A DNA stretch of 64,000 bases from positions 3,243,501-3,307,500 of the forward strand of contig CM043968.1 of NCBI GenBank assembly GCA_014529385.2, given 5' to 3'. The notes under the pieces were generated by a model. It had not been told where the DNA came from, did no database searches, and worked only from the letters and a program-made list of their open reading frames with translations. This document shows, piece after piece, positions 20,309-31,834 of the stretch. A program made the translations under genes and the position numbers. The first letter of the stretch is position 1. Each line of letters begins with the position of its first letter. Origin of the DNA: Adiantum capillus-veneris (taxonomy: Eukaryota; Streptophyta; Polypodiopsida; Polypodiales; Pteridaceae).

Positions 20309-21654
20309 TTTGGGGCAAGGTCTTGTAGGTATTCATGAGTTGAGGTATGAAGATGGGCTGCCAAAGAAGTGGGGTTGGTCTGTGCCATACCAGATGCTGC
20401 TAGAGCAAAGGGACTTCTTGGGAGCCATCATCAGCATGCACGGCTTCGACCTTCCAGGAGATCTCATTCATGGCTTCAGCTATTGTCCGCTGAATGTTGC
20501 AGCGAGAAGGCCGTTGCAATAGTGCTCGCCAGTGGTGCTCTCCTATCTTCCCCTCGATAATATAGCCTCAGTCGAGAGCTCGACAGGCCAAAGGCTCATG
20601 AGAAGACAAGCCTCAAAGGGGCATAGCCAGCCTTGAGACGAGGGCAACAGCCCGGGGGCTGAGCAGACGAAACTAGAGATGGCGAATTGGAGGCATGAGG
20701 CTCATGCCCGGATCCAGTGATAGAGAGGGGCAGCAGCAGCACGCGATGAAAGAGGGCTTTGAGAGCACTGCAGAGGGGCGAGTGGTGGCCAGCACGGGTC
20801 ACCATGCTGGTGAGCGTGACGGACAGGCCGAAGGAAACTGAGCTCGCAGGCGGCCCACCTCAGGCAAGGAGATGGAGCCTAGAGGCTACGAGCTGCAGAC
20901 GGTAGCGATCACACACACACACACACACACACACATCAGTGCTGACGAAGGCATTGACAAATTCTCACGGCAGCTGCTTTGCCAGCGAATTCTATTTCTC
21001 AAGTATTATCACAAATTACTATTATTTTTCATCAAAATGGCCTTTTATTTAAGAGGTTTACACAAAGCAACGTGTGCAATGTGCATGCTGTCTTTAACGA
21101 CCACAATGATGAAGCACAAATGATGAAGCTATGTATTTCAAACCATATTGATGTATATGTCAATTGAACGTGTGGTATTGAACCCTACATCCGTTTTCGT
21201 GAGTATGATGATATTTTTTGTCAAGACGTATATCATTGAGATTCTTTACTAACGGGATTAGACACTGCCGCGCATGTGTCGGCGGTAAGACCTTCCCTGT
21301 GACAAGCCCTGTTTTGTAAATGCAGCTCTCATGAGGTTATTGGGAAAACCTAAACCCAAGGTTAGCTAGAGTTACCCAAAAACTTTAGGGTTTGGGAGTA
21401 AACCAAAAACTCCGTGTTTTGGCTGCTACGCCTACCTCCACCTACGAGAAAGGGGAGGCTCTCTTGGTAGCGTCAGGTTATGGGTACACCTAAAACCCTT
21501 GGTTGTGAGAAAACCTAACACTCAAAGTTTACGAGTATACCAAAAACTCGTGGTTGAGAGTAAACCTAAAACTCTGTGTGTCATGAGAGTGAGAATCTAG
21601 TTTGAAGGGGGCATTGTGATGACGACTATGCCAAGTTTGGCTGAAGGGGGCGAT

Positions 21655-21853
21655 TGTTGGGGTCAGCCCAACTTGGGCAGACAAAGTGTGAACCTATGCT
21701 TGTAAATGCCTTTATAAGGCACAAGAAAATCTAATCTAAGTCTCTTTACATTTGTACAGTACGTCTTCTTTTCCTCTCCTCTCTCCCTTGCTCCCTCATC
21801 TCCCTAGCTATGTCTATACGAGAAGGTATCCGCTTCCGCACCAAAGCCCAACA
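21655..21853 (+). repeat. 3' LTR of the non-autonomous element
   Basis: 199 bp, starting TGTTGGGGTCAGCCC and ending GCCCAACA. It is preceded by the purine-rich GAAGGGGGCGAT (21643-21654), the likely polypurine tract. Confidence 0.93.
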
Positions 21854-22259
21854 TATACTAGAAAATTCAAACATGCTTTCCTTGCACTTTAAGATGCGCA
21901 GTCGTTGTGAACAATTCACCTCTTTTAAGTTTCACTCCATTAAATGTGAAAATCAATGGTTCATGCAGGAGAAGTATGTGCCTACGATTTTTGAAAAAGA
22001 AAATCGTGGCGAACCTTTCATGGGAGAGAGTATGTATGAACGAGTTTAAAAAATCATTGTTTCTCCGCATTTGGAGATGATGCCCTTTTTTTATTGAAGA
22101 GCAAAGGAGTCGAGGTGGCGCATGGACCACGCGAGAGGGGACGAATGAAGCGTGGCAGCTCCTCTCTCTTGCTCTTTGTCTCTCTCTCAAAGCTTGTTCA
22201 AGGTTGTGTGTGTGTATGTGTGTGTGAGAAAGAGAGGTCTGCAGACACACCCATAGGGT

Positions 22260-22660
22260 GAGCTCCCCCTCTCTCTCTTTCTCCCTCTCCCCCCACCTAT
22301 ATGCTCTCTCTATCTCTATCTCTATCGTCGATGAAGAGTAGAGACTTATTGCAGCGGATGGTTTTTTTTTTTTTTTTGGGGGGGGGTGGGGGGGGATGTA
22401 GGGTAGGTGAAGGCTACGAGGGGAGCTCGCAGCTACGTCATCTTTTTTTGCGGTGAGGGGGGATATTTGGGGGGTACAGATGAGGAGCAGCAGAGCGAGG
22501 TGAGGCGAGCCCACTATCTGTGTGTATGTGTGTGTGTGGTCTACAGACAAGGAGACCTTGTAGCGAGCCCTCTCTCTCTCTCTCTCTCTCTCTAAACGAG
22601 GGGCACCATGAGGGGGGAGGCACATGGTTTTTTTTTTTTTTTTTTGGGGGGGGGCTTCAA
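22260..22660 (+). repeat. Microsatellite cluster, unit B
   Basis: Counterpart of 14357-14838. T16 then G9TG8 (22362-22395), short GT tract (22519-22538), (CT)n (22569-22593), T18 then G9 (22628-22654). Same order and flanks as unit A, but shorter G and GT tracts. Confidence 0.93.
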
Positions 22661-24219
22661 AAAGAGCAACTCTCCATTACGCTGCAGAAAAAGCAGCTCG
22701 TACATCTCTGCCTACGTGGAGTTTGGGGGGAGGGGAGACAAAATATCCCAAGGGAGTTCCATAAATTTATGGATTTCTTTTTAGTATGCCAGTATGCATA
22801 GAGTATGTGCGACTAGATTTAAAAAATGCCATTTTAAACAGAATCTAAAAAGATCCTATTTAAAATGACATTTTTAAAATTGTCTTAAGGGAGTTTAAAT
22901 TTTAAGCATGTATCGACATGGAGGTCAACTGCTAGAGCTCTCTCTCTTGGGATAGTTTCCTACAACATTAAAACTCTCTTCTTCTTCTTCTTCCTCTCTC
23001 TCTCTCTCTCTTGCACGCGAGGGAGGTGAGGCTTTGTTTTTTTTTTTTTAGGGCGGGAGGGGGGGAGCGCAAGAGGGAATCTTTACAAGTAGTGATTTTT
23101 TTTACGAGAGTGCCAGTATTATGTGTCGCTTTTTTTTTTTTAAAGGGATTGGTCAAGCATTACATAATAATTTAGAGTCAATTATCACCCAAAGCTAGTT
23201 CACATGGGCTAGTGGTCATGCACAATTTTAGCTCCCATGGGGAGACTTTACAAACAAGTTGCGCAATTGTTGCGGTTATGGCCCCGCTCCAAGCCTTGGG
23301 GGTGGAGCACCATGGAAATTGAGGAAAACGACAAGCAAGATAACCGTTTTCAACGGGTAAAAGCATTGGTATTAACTGCGCTCAAGCAAACCTCAACAGT
23401 ACTAGGGCTTATTTGCGGGCTTTTCTCCTTTGTCACTCTCATCACATTTTCTTCTTCTCTTCTCTACACAAGAAAGCGTTATTTTTGCAACCCAAAAACC
23501 CAAATATCCAGGCTCCAATTTTAAGGTTAGTTTTTTTGCAACCCAAAAACCCAAATATCCAGGCTCCAATTTTATTCACTCCATCATCGTGTGAAGGTGG
23601 TTTCTAATTAATAACTTCAATTTCTATACTCAGAAGGCTCCCGATACAATCCATACCTTCATTGTTTAAGGCACAAATACCAAATTGCTCAATGACTACA
23701 ATAAAATGCGATGACCTTGGCACTAGTAGGGGAAGAGAGCTAGCTTGATTGATGCCGTTGATTTTTTCAGCTTGCGTATCGTGATGTTCATGAGCATCAA
23801 AAACCAATGGTTTATAAACATGAACCAATGCTAGTATTAAAGTACTTGTAATGTTCATTAACATCGCCCAATGCTACCCTTATGCTTTGTATTTTTTTCC
23901 TCTCTTATCGCGTGCCTTGAGAGGTTGAAGCTTGCTTTGTGGACGCTTAGTCTTTCAAGTTGATTGTTTGGCATGTTGAGAGTTTGTCGGCATTAATTAT
24001 GTATCACGTGTTATTGTGTGCCTTTGGGTGTTTGGAGCTTGTTGTCTTTGGGCGCCTTGAGAGGATAGATATTTCTAGAATGATGCTCTAACTGCTTTAT
24101 GAGCATGTCCTCTTGGCATGGAGTTGATCATCTTCTTGTCAACTTGAGTAGGTAGAGCACTCTTTTAGTTAGTTGCATGTTTCAAGATTTCTCAATAATA
24201 AAGTTGGGTTTTGTGTCTA
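22661..24219. other. Unit B spacer with 50-bp tandem duplication
   Basis: Colinear with 14839-16330. The block TTTTTGCAACCCAAAAACCC through GGCTCCAATTTTA is present twice (about 23483-23523 and 23533-23573), once in unit A. About 80 bp around 23285-23360 is absent from unit A. A plus frame at 23237-23524 spans this but is not recognised. Confidence 0.5.
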
Positions 24220-24306
24220 TATGTGTGTGTGTGTGTGCGAAATGTGTGTGTGTGTCTGTGTGTGCATGTGTGCGTGTGTGCGTGCGTGTGTGTGTGTGTG
24301 TGTGTG
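24220..24306 (+). repeat. (GT)n microsatellite, unit B
   Basis: Interrupted GT/GC-GT tract without the G run seen at 16383-16413. Confidence 0.93.
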
Positions 24307-24352
24307 GAATGGTGAGACCAGTCCCCTACAGGTTGAGGCTTTTCAAAATCAC

Positions 24353-24814
24353 TGTCAGTGACCAAAAGACACATGGAGGCGGCAGTTCCAGGCCGTTGAA
24401 CTATGCCGACCAGTCAAAACCTAGTGCAAACACCTATAAATAGGATCCATTAATCTCATTTTGGTCTCTTGACTCTTAAACTTTTGACTCTTGACTTGTT
24501 GTATCTTGGAGAGCCTAGGAGAGCTTAGGAGCACTCAATGTTGATCTTTGTATCAATTTACTTTTTAGTCAATCAATCCAAAGTAATGAATGAGAATCTC
24601 ACCTTGTTGTACTTTGAACTACATTTTGAATCTAAATGCATTCTTAGTTGTCTCATTCAATGTATCATGATCAAAAGTCTTTCCACAATTGTCTGTTTGA
24701 AGTCTAATACTAAGTCATCTGAAGTCTGATTATGTTTGTCTAATCTAATATGATATCTGACATATGATTTAGAACCTAGATTTGGAATAGCTGTCAAGTG
24801 TCCATCTCATTCCA
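24353..24814 (+). repeat. Gypsy-type LTR in unit B
   Basis: Counterpart of 16462-16924. Starts TGTCAGTGACC, TATAAATAG at 24435-24443, ends CATTCCA, then PBS TTTTGGCAATCACAGTGG, closer to the family consensus than the one in unit A. Confidence 0.68.
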
Positions 24815-25554
24815 TTTTGGCAATCACAGTGGTGAGCTAAAGCTCTTGATAGGAACCAATCTCCCAGTTAGAACTCAAAGGTAGTCAACCATTCACAATG
24901 CCTACACAACATTCATCACAAGGAAGGAGAGTTGCCACAATATTTACCAAAAATTAGGATCACATCAGTATGGTGGCAAAGGAATCATAGCAATGCTACG
25001 ATGATGAGTAGCAACACTCCAAAGAACAATTGAGTTCTTTTCAGAGTAGATATCCCCATAGAGATTTGGTATATTGCTTGCATCAGCTTTTTGGCGCATG
25101 ATTGTGCATACTTGTGTATGTTGAGTTGTGGACACTACCTATTGTATACCTTGTGGAGCTATTCTTTGGTAGTTTCCCAAATATTCCTAAGATTTGAACC
25201 AGAAGAACCCTTTCTGAGATTGTGACTAGTGTCTTGTGTCTGCTTAGCCTTTGGGAGGGTCTTATGTGAGGTTTTATAGAGTTGGGGTATTTTCAAACGT
25301 TGAGATACCTTTGGTGATACAGTTTGTTGGAGTTTCCTATTTCAGTATCCTGGCCACATGCTATGTATATAGAGGAGCATAAGTTCTTTCATGCCATGTT
25401 GGTAGTCTTTTGCCAGTGAGATTTGTTATTTCTGTCCAATTTATATTCCTTCACTTGATATATTGCTAAGTTTTTCATTGAGATTTTTGAAATTTTTGTA
25501 TAAATTTCATTATAAATCTGAAGTTTGATTCTCCTGTATTTGCTCTTGGCAGCT

Positions 25555-27690
25555 ATGGATGGTTTTTCTAAGAAAGATGAATATTACATCAAGAATTCTG
25601 ATGGCACAAACTTTACGTTCCGGAAACAACACATGTTAGACGTATTGATCAATAAGGGCCTTGCAGCACTGTTGAAAGAGTGCAAAGAGAACGATCAGTG
25701 GTACAGGTGAATTCATATTTTTCACTATTATGGACAAGTCCAATGCAAAGGATTTACTGGAGATTTTATGCTCAGCATGAGATGGTAAAAGTTCTTTGAG
25801 TAAAGTGTTTCTTATAAAGAAACTTATATGTTTGGGCTACTTACATATCTTAAATTATTCTAATTTTAGTTTGTGCGAACATTGTATATATGGAAAGCAA
25901 ATTAGGCTTACTTCTTCTCCATTGAATAAAGAGTTAGGGAACCCTCTAGACTTGGTACATAGTGACCTATGTGGGCATATGACACATACATCTCTAGGGG
26001 GGGCACTACATTTACTAATGTTTATAGATAACTCTATTAAGAAGGTGTGGGTCTACCTCTTGAAGAGGAAAGATGAAAGCTTTGCTATTTTCTAGAAATT
26101 CCTTGTGCTGGTTGAGAACTAGTCATGAAAGAATCTTAAGGCTTTGCACACTCACAATAGGGGAGAATATATCTCCACAGAGTTGAAGGATTTTGTAAGA
26201 CAAACATTAGGAGACAATACATTGCGCCATACACACTTGCTCAAAATGGTGTAGCAGAGCGTATGAATAGAACCATACAAGAAAAGAGGCACATAAATGC
26301 TTTCTATGGAAAACTTACCCAGATAATTTTGGGGGGAGTTTGTTCGTACAACGATTCACATTATCAACAGAGTGCCTAGTATGCCATTGAATTATAAGAT
26401 TCCAAAGGAGATGTGAACTGGCAAGAAGCCAAACTATGACAAACATTGTGTATTTGGGTGTGAGTCATTCTCACATGTGTCTAAAGATCTACGTAGAAAG
26501 ATAGACCCCAAATCACACGAATGCATCTTCATTGGTTATTGGAAAACCTGACAAGCCTATTAGGGAAAAAATGGTGTGTAGACTACGAAAATCATTATAT
26601 GGCCTTAAGCAAGGGTTAAGGCAGTGGTACCAAAAATTTGACAAGTACTTGCAGTCCCAAGGTTATGTGGGGAGCCAAGAAGACAACTAGTTGTATACTG
26701 GAAGCTAAATGATGGTTTGCTAATTATCTTGATACTTTATATCGATAATATGCTCATTTTTTAGAAGTCTAAGGGCGAGATGGCCATCATGAAGAAATCA
26801 CTTAGCACACAGTTTGCTATGAAGGTTTTAGGAGATGCAAATCACTTTCTTGGTATGCATATAAAGAGACATAGAAAGCGTGGAATACCCGAGAAATATC
26901 AAGAGATGTATATCCACAAAGTCTTGCAATGTTTTAATATGCAAGGGGGGGGAATCTTCATTGAGTACCCTAATGCAGGCATATGCAAAATTTAGCAAGG
27001 ATGATGCTTCCAAATCTGATGCTGAGAAAGAAAAAATGGAAAAGGTGCCATACTCTTCAATAGTGAGTAGTCTTATGTATGGCCATGATTGCCGCTAGAC
27101 CAAACATGCGTTTGCAGTGAGCGGTTAGCAAATTTATGGAATATCTTAGAAAAAGCCACTAGGAAGCAGTAAAGCACATTTTGAGATATCTTAAATGGTA
27201 CAACAAGCAAGTACTTATGCATTGGAAAAAGCCATGCATCGATAGTGGGTTATAGGAATGCAAATTATGCAAGTTGTGTGGATAGTCAAAAATCCACATT
27301 TGGCTATGTATTCTTGTTTGCTAGAGCAACCATTTTGTGGAGGTCATGTCTCCAAGATTGCACTTCATATTCCACCACAAAGATAGAGTCTGTTACAATA
27401 TTTAATGCTAGCAAGAAAGTTGTATGGTTAGCTCATCTAGTGGGAGATCTTGTAATTCATCAGACTTGAGTGTTGCATTGTGATAGTTAAAGTGCTATAG
27501 TGCTAGCTAAAAATCCTATGTTTTACTGAGAGTCAAAACACATAGAGGCCAGGTAACATGTGATACGAGATAAAACACATCGAGCTTGTCAAAATCCATA
27601 CGGATGAAAACCCCACAACTGCTCTTACAAAGAGCTTAGCCTCAAAACGGTTTGCACATTTCATTGAGTAGCAATTGAAATTACGCCTAG
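25555..27690 (+). pseudogene. Ty1/copia gag-pol relic, unit B
   Basis: The same element as 17666-19457. Gag start MDGFSKKDEYYIKNSDGTNF continues FRKQHMLDVLINKGLAALLK without the early stop of unit A. The gag core and most of the gag-INT link are lost. Integrase 25796-26300 (LVHSDLCGHM; later stops) and RT 26530-27100 follow. Here the catalytic box reads YIDN (26738-26749) instead of YVDD. RNase H is at 27245-27469 (NANYASCVDSQKSTFGYVFL). The C-terminal tail (27580-27675, SLASKRFAHFIE) reaches the natural end of copia pol. No copia LTR was recognised after it. Confidence 0.85.
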
Positions 27691-27714
27691 AAAAGTCAAT
27701 CCTACCACGTCATT

Positions 27715-28131
27715 GTCCAAAAAAAAGCTCCAATTTCAGAGACCTTTTCACCAAATCATTAAATTTTTTGTTAGGTGTTTGTACCTCCTTCTATCGAAGC
27801 TTCTTGCTCTTAAACCCACTTAAGAACCAAGCTTGCATATGCTTCTCTGATGGTAGCTCACTTAACTTTTGATTATCTTTCTCCACATAGCTTTTGACTT
27901 AGAGCTTACCTTGTGTGATTTTATCTAACTCATAGAGGACATCCTTATCGTTGTGGTTCTCACTATATTCCAGTATGAAAGATTTATTTAGCTTGCTGTA
28001 TATTCTAACCATGCAGGCTCGATAATGATAATACCAATTTTGTGCGGCATCTTTTAGAGTCTACAAAAAATATTTGGCACAATCATATTTATCTATATTT
28101 TTCAGGTCGGCGTACTATTCAAAAGCCTGAA
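27715..28131 (-). pseudogene. Gypsy gag fragment, minus strand
   Basis: Colinear with the gag of the 6871-11498 element (about 9690-10090) at the nucleotide level: CTTCTTGCT, AAGAACCAAGCTTGC, CACATAGCTT and the TTTTTCAGGTCGGCGTACTA region all align. It is truncated at both ends. The right end is cut at 28131 by an inserted LTR. Many stops. Confidence 0.75.
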
Positions 28132-28303
28132 TGTTGTGAGTACATGCGGAGCACGTAGGAAGGAGAAGACACACACAACATATAGTGGAGTGCAACATGA
28201 GAAGAAGCCTCATCCACCTCTTATTGTTCTATTAAATCAATAAGTGAATTGTGTTAGTGATGGGTTAATGGGTGTCCGGCCTAGCTAGACTGAAACCCCA
28301 ACA
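28132..28303 (-). repeat. Short LTR on the minus strand with polypurine tract
   Basis: 172 bp on the minus strand from TGTTGGGGTTTCAGTC to ACTCACAACA. It is preceded on that strand by CAAGTGGGAGAT, a classic copia-type polypurine tract (28304-28318 on the plus strand). This is therefore a 3' LTR; a matching 5' LTR was not seen. It interrupts the gag fragment at 28131. Confidence 0.7.
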
Positions 28304-28428
28304 ATCTCCCACTTGAAGGCCAATGTGGCCCAAGTGGCCTATGTATGTACAAACCTATATCGTAATGTCCAAAAAATGTCAAAGCTGAAGTGAATGAAGG
28401 AAAGGTGGAAGAGCCCCTACTACTGCGC

Positions 28429-30120
28429 ATGGTCACTAGGAGCGCTAGCATTGTCATTAAGGAGATACCATATGAGCCAACCAGTCAAACAAAGCAAAAT
28501 GAAGAGGCTCAAAAGTGGCAAAAGCAAAGGGTGGTTTAGAAGGCTAAGGGGAAGGCCAAGGAAGTGGATGCGGGGCGGGTGCTGAAAACTCAGATTAGTC
28601 AAGATTTGGAGTAGAGGAATCCAGAGAGACTGGAGTGCTCAGAAGCTTGATCCATTCAAAGGCTCTTGCTGGTAGCTCTAAAAGCTTAGAGAGTGGAAAT
28701 CCCAGCTTTTTGGATGTGGTAAGGAGAATGGTGAGAGTGCAGCCAAAGGGTCTAGTGAGAACCTTGAGAAGGAGATACAGCAAGTCAAGGTTGACTTGTG
28801 GCCAGAGTTGAGAAAAAGAATCTGGGTTCAAAAATTATTCAAAAGGAACAATATGAATTCCCATTAAAGGATCCATCAACGAAGGTAGAGTATTCCAATA
28901 GAGGCATGCCTTTGTGAGGATAGATTCGCAGAGGGAAGGTCATTTAGCTCAGATAGTAGTTTTTGAAATGAGCAAGACAAGATATATTAAAGTATGTGAA
29001 AGGATCCAAAAGTTGACTATTGAGCTAGATGACATCAAAAGAACTCTATCAAAAGATGCTAAGTTCATAAGGAAGCAAAGATAGAAGGAACTTAAAGTAA
29101 TGGCAATAGCATGGTATGATATTAAGGATGAACAAGTGTCAATAATCTAGATAGACTGCAAAGCACAAAAGCAATGAACACCGTTATTTGGAGTCATTCT
29201 GGATGGAGATGCCGAAGTAATATATTGGGAGAGCATATCAAATAGAAACTGGGAATCATTGAAATGAATTTTGCACGTTTTAGAATAAGGATGGCAAATT
29301 AGAGGATAGTATAAGCTAGTCACTTAATGGAGAATTTATGGATCAAAGTTGGTTGTGAGAAGTTTAAAACTAGCTTTCTGGTAATGAACATGTAGTGTGC
29401 CTACAACATGCTGTTGGACAGACCTTGGCTTGGGAGTTCACATGCCATACATGATTACAATGGCTAGACCTTGACCATATAGGTCCACCATCGTAGAATC
29501 CAATTCAGGACAAACAACACCAGAAGCTAGAAAAGAGCAATGCAATCATAGAAATTATGCAAGAAATATGGGATCAAAAAGGTAGAATGGTAGCCTCAAT
29601 GAACATTTTTCCCATTCTAAAATTGACTTGAATGCAATACTACTAAATCAAAAGAAAGTGGAGAAACAACAACAATAGTACCTTGGAAATTTAGTTGAGT
29701 CAGGCTTTGACTACTTCAGATACACCTGACAATGAATATGCAACAAGGACTTGACCAGAGAAGGAGGCTGAATCCTTTTCGATAAAAAAGAAAAGGAGGT
29801 GAGATGACGAATTGGTTGTTACCTAATGATCAATAAGTATAAGAATGGAACCTAGGCTCGGAGTCAGATCCAAAAATGATAAAGATTAGCAAACACCTGA
29901 GGCCAAAAATTAAAGAAAAGGCAAGGTAAAATTTTCAAAAATATCAAGATGTCTTTGCTTAGGAGCATACAAATCTGAAAGGAGTCGACCCTGAGATTTG
30001 TCTAACAAAAAATATCAATTAAGCCTGATGTTATATCGATCATATTGCAAAGGTATAGAATGAACCCAAACTCTGCTAAGAAGGTCAAGGAGGAGATAGA
30101 CAACCTTTTGAGATGTGCTT
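28429..30120 (+). pseudogene. Gypsy linker-protease-RT start, plus strand
   Basis: Same family as the minus element at 6871-11498. VTRSASIVIKEIP (28429-28470) matches its gag-protease linker. A protease remnant follows at 29320-29700 (KFKTSFLV, then LLDRPWL-like and NNTRS). The RT lead-in RMNPNSAKKVKEEIDNLL is at 30058-30110. The RT body is missing: at about 30112 the sequence switches to a minus-strand gag. Heavy decay. Confidence 0.75.
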
Positions 30121-30671
30121 TTTTTAAAAACTTTTGTGTCTTTGATCTTCGTTTGTCTTCTTCACTTGAACTAGAACTAGATCTTTCCATTTAGATGCAT
30201 AGTCTATAAGCTTTGTGAAGATGGGCTATTGACCCAAATATCCAGGAAAAGACTTGGATTTCTATTCTTTTTGTGAATGCTCCCTTTTGGTGCTTCATCA
30301 GCTTGTTGACTTAGCGCTCCACTGCTTTCTCAAAATGTTGTCTCTGGAAAAAGTATCTTTTTTGCTTTCAGGGGAGCTTTGGCTTTCATTATTGACTTGA
30401 GATTAGGGTTAGTAACCTTCTACCATCTCTCATGAAGTTTTGTTAGCAATTGATCTCGTATGTGCTTTGCATAAAGGGGATCCTTTGAATGCATTAGAAG
30501 CCGACTTGTACAAGAATTAATTTGCGTTTGTCACCTTTAATTTGCAATCTCACGTCTAGAGTCTTGTCAAGTTGGGCATACGAAATTTTTTTGTCAGCTG
30601 GCCTTTCCTCTAAACTTTGTGTGACATAATCATTATGCATTGTTGCGGAGTTACTCACTGTTAGAGTCCAT
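30112..30671 (-). pseudogene. gag N-terminal part, minus strand
   Basis: ATG at 30671 (MDSNSE then stop) lies just inside the PBS. Downstream the frame contains VERRVNKLM-like and MERSSSSSSEEDKRRSKTQK (30190-30131). These parallel VERRVNQLLEAKK and the serine/DEDRK stretch of the gag at 4416-4841. Truncated at 30112. Confidence 0.65.
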
Positions 30672-30723
30672 GTGTGCTACAAAAACTCAGATTGGATCCT
30701 TTATAGAAAAAGAATTGATTAAA

Positions 30724-30735
30724 GCTCGGATACCA
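30724..30735 (-). other. Primer-binding site, minus strand
   Basis: TGGTATCCGAGC on the minus strand, one mismatch from the initiator tRNA-Met type TGGTATCAGAGC. Confidence 0.75.
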
Positions 30736-30736
30736 C

Positions 30737-31228
30737 TCTCAAGGCGGTAATTCCAAAGAAAAAACAAAAACAGAACTGAAATAGATTAACTTTTAACTTG
30801 TAAACAATTTGTAGTCAAGACAATAAGTGTCAAAGTTCTACTTCTAGATACACTCGCCCCAAAATTTGGTGCTCCTTGTGGTACTTCTTTTTATATTGAT
30901 ATTCTTAGACTACAACTGCCAAGGAGTCACTCTGTCACTAGACAACCATGTATTTATATGCTAGAAGTGACCCTCAAGGCACTAATTTATAGGCACTAGG
31001 CTCAAAAGCACGTGCCCAAAAGTTGTAACAACTAAAAATAGGTCACTTGCTAAAATGCTAACTACTTTATGCCATGTGAGCATCTTACAGATCGTGATTT
31101 TTGGCACAATCTCCCGTGTGATTTTTGGTGTTATTTTTATGATTTGTACATAACGATCTATCTCTCTCTTCTCTTCTGCTCATCAAAAACTAGTTGACAC
31201 ATCATCACTTTGTGACACCTAGCTTTTG
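30737..31228 (-). repeat. 5' LTR, minus strand, head-to-head with another
   Basis: Reading from 31228 downwards: TGTCACAAAGTGATGATGTG (the start shared with 47004 downwards), CCTAGTGCCTATAAAT, AGAGTGACTCCTTGGC, ATCAATATAAAAAGAAGTAC, TTTTGGGGC, then the PBS. The 5' terminus abuts a truncated LTR of the same family on the plus strand. Confidence 0.7.
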
Positions 31229-31534
31229 TAATAGTTGCTTTTGGGCCTAGTGCCTATAATAAGTGTCTTGGGGTCCACGTTTGTAAGATTAGTGCATGGT
31301 TACAAATTAACAGAGTGACTCCTTGGCAATTGTACTTGTGTGGATGAGCTAACATTAAAAGAAATACTGAAAGGGGAGCCAAACTTTGGGGCCACTACAT
31401 CTGGTAGAGAACTCTGCTCTACCATGTCTTGACTTTAGATGTTTTGAAGCATAAGTATTGAAATTTTATTTTCTCAAGCTCCAACATGTGTGTGATGTTG
31501 AGTCACAATCTCTTGAGTGGATTACCGATTGTAT
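31229..31534 (+). repeat. Truncated LTR, plus strand
   Basis: Shares CTAGTGCCTATAATAAGTG, AGAGTGACTCCTTGGC, ATTAAAAGAAATACTGAAAGG and TTTGGGGCCAC with the opposite-strand LTR at 30737-31228, but lacks the 5' part. It leads into a perfect PBS (31535-31546) and a gag start. Confidence 0.7.
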
Positions 31535-31662
31535 TGGTATCAGAGCTTCGATCGATTCTTTTATGAAGGATCTGATCCGACTTTTTGCAGCACACATCAT
31601 GGAATCTGATAGCGAAATTGACCACGTACACGTCAATGAGCCCAGCTTAAGGGTTTCACACT
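31535..31662 (+). pseudogene. Initiator tRNA-Met PBS and gag start, plus strand
   Basis: TGGTATCAGAGC at 31535-31546 is followed by ATG at 31599 (MESDSEIDHVHVNEP). This corresponds to MDSNSE at 30671 on the other strand. The frame ends after 22 codons. Confidence 0.6.
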
Positions 31663-31834
31663 GCTAATGGCAGTTGGTCGAGATTGCCACATTAGCATGC
31701 AAAAAAAATCCATTGTGATTAATGGATTGCCACATCATTAATCGTATGGATGCCACATCATCTACTTGTGATCTCTTTCTTTGTCCTCTCTTTTGTTAGG
31801 CCAACGGATCCTAGTGCCACATTATCACTTTTGT
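31663..31834 (-). repeat. Possible LTR 5' fragment, minus strand
   Basis: On the minus strand, from 31834: TGTCACAAAAGTGATAATGT, then several GATGTGGCA words. These resemble the starts of the LTRs at 31228 and 47004. The rest of that LTR is missing. Confidence 0.4.

Larger units (their letters stand above)
20085..21853 (+). mobile_element. Complete non-autonomous LTR element (TRIM/LARD-like)
   Basis: The 1769-bp element has two direct LTRs (210 and 199 bp, TG...CA), a PBS and a purine tract before the 3' LTR. It is flanked by the 5-bp duplication TATAC (20080-20084 and 21854-21858). The corresponding site in unit A, GAAGCAACGATACTAGAAAA near 13903-13922, is empty. The internal 1360 bp has no gag, protease, RT or integrase; the longest frames (20310-20522, 20369-20560) are not recognised. 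It must have been moved by another element's proteins. Three features suggest recent insertion: both LTRs are similar, the TSD is perfect, and the empty site is preserved. Confidence 0.93.
19572..27539 (+). repeat. Tandem duplication, unit B with inserted element
   Basis: The second copy of the 13412-19571 unit is about 6.19 kb once the 1769-bp insertion and its 5-bp duplication are removed. It continues past the end of unit A into the real 3' part of the copia pol (to about 27690), so B contains the more complete original right border. Orientation is the same as unit A. Confidence 0.9.

Noticed and set aside
15717-23864. Minus frame conserved between 15717-15977 and 23604-23864 as evidence of a gene
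   Set aside because: Both copies lie in the recent tandem duplication, so conservation is expected without selection; no protein family is recognised.
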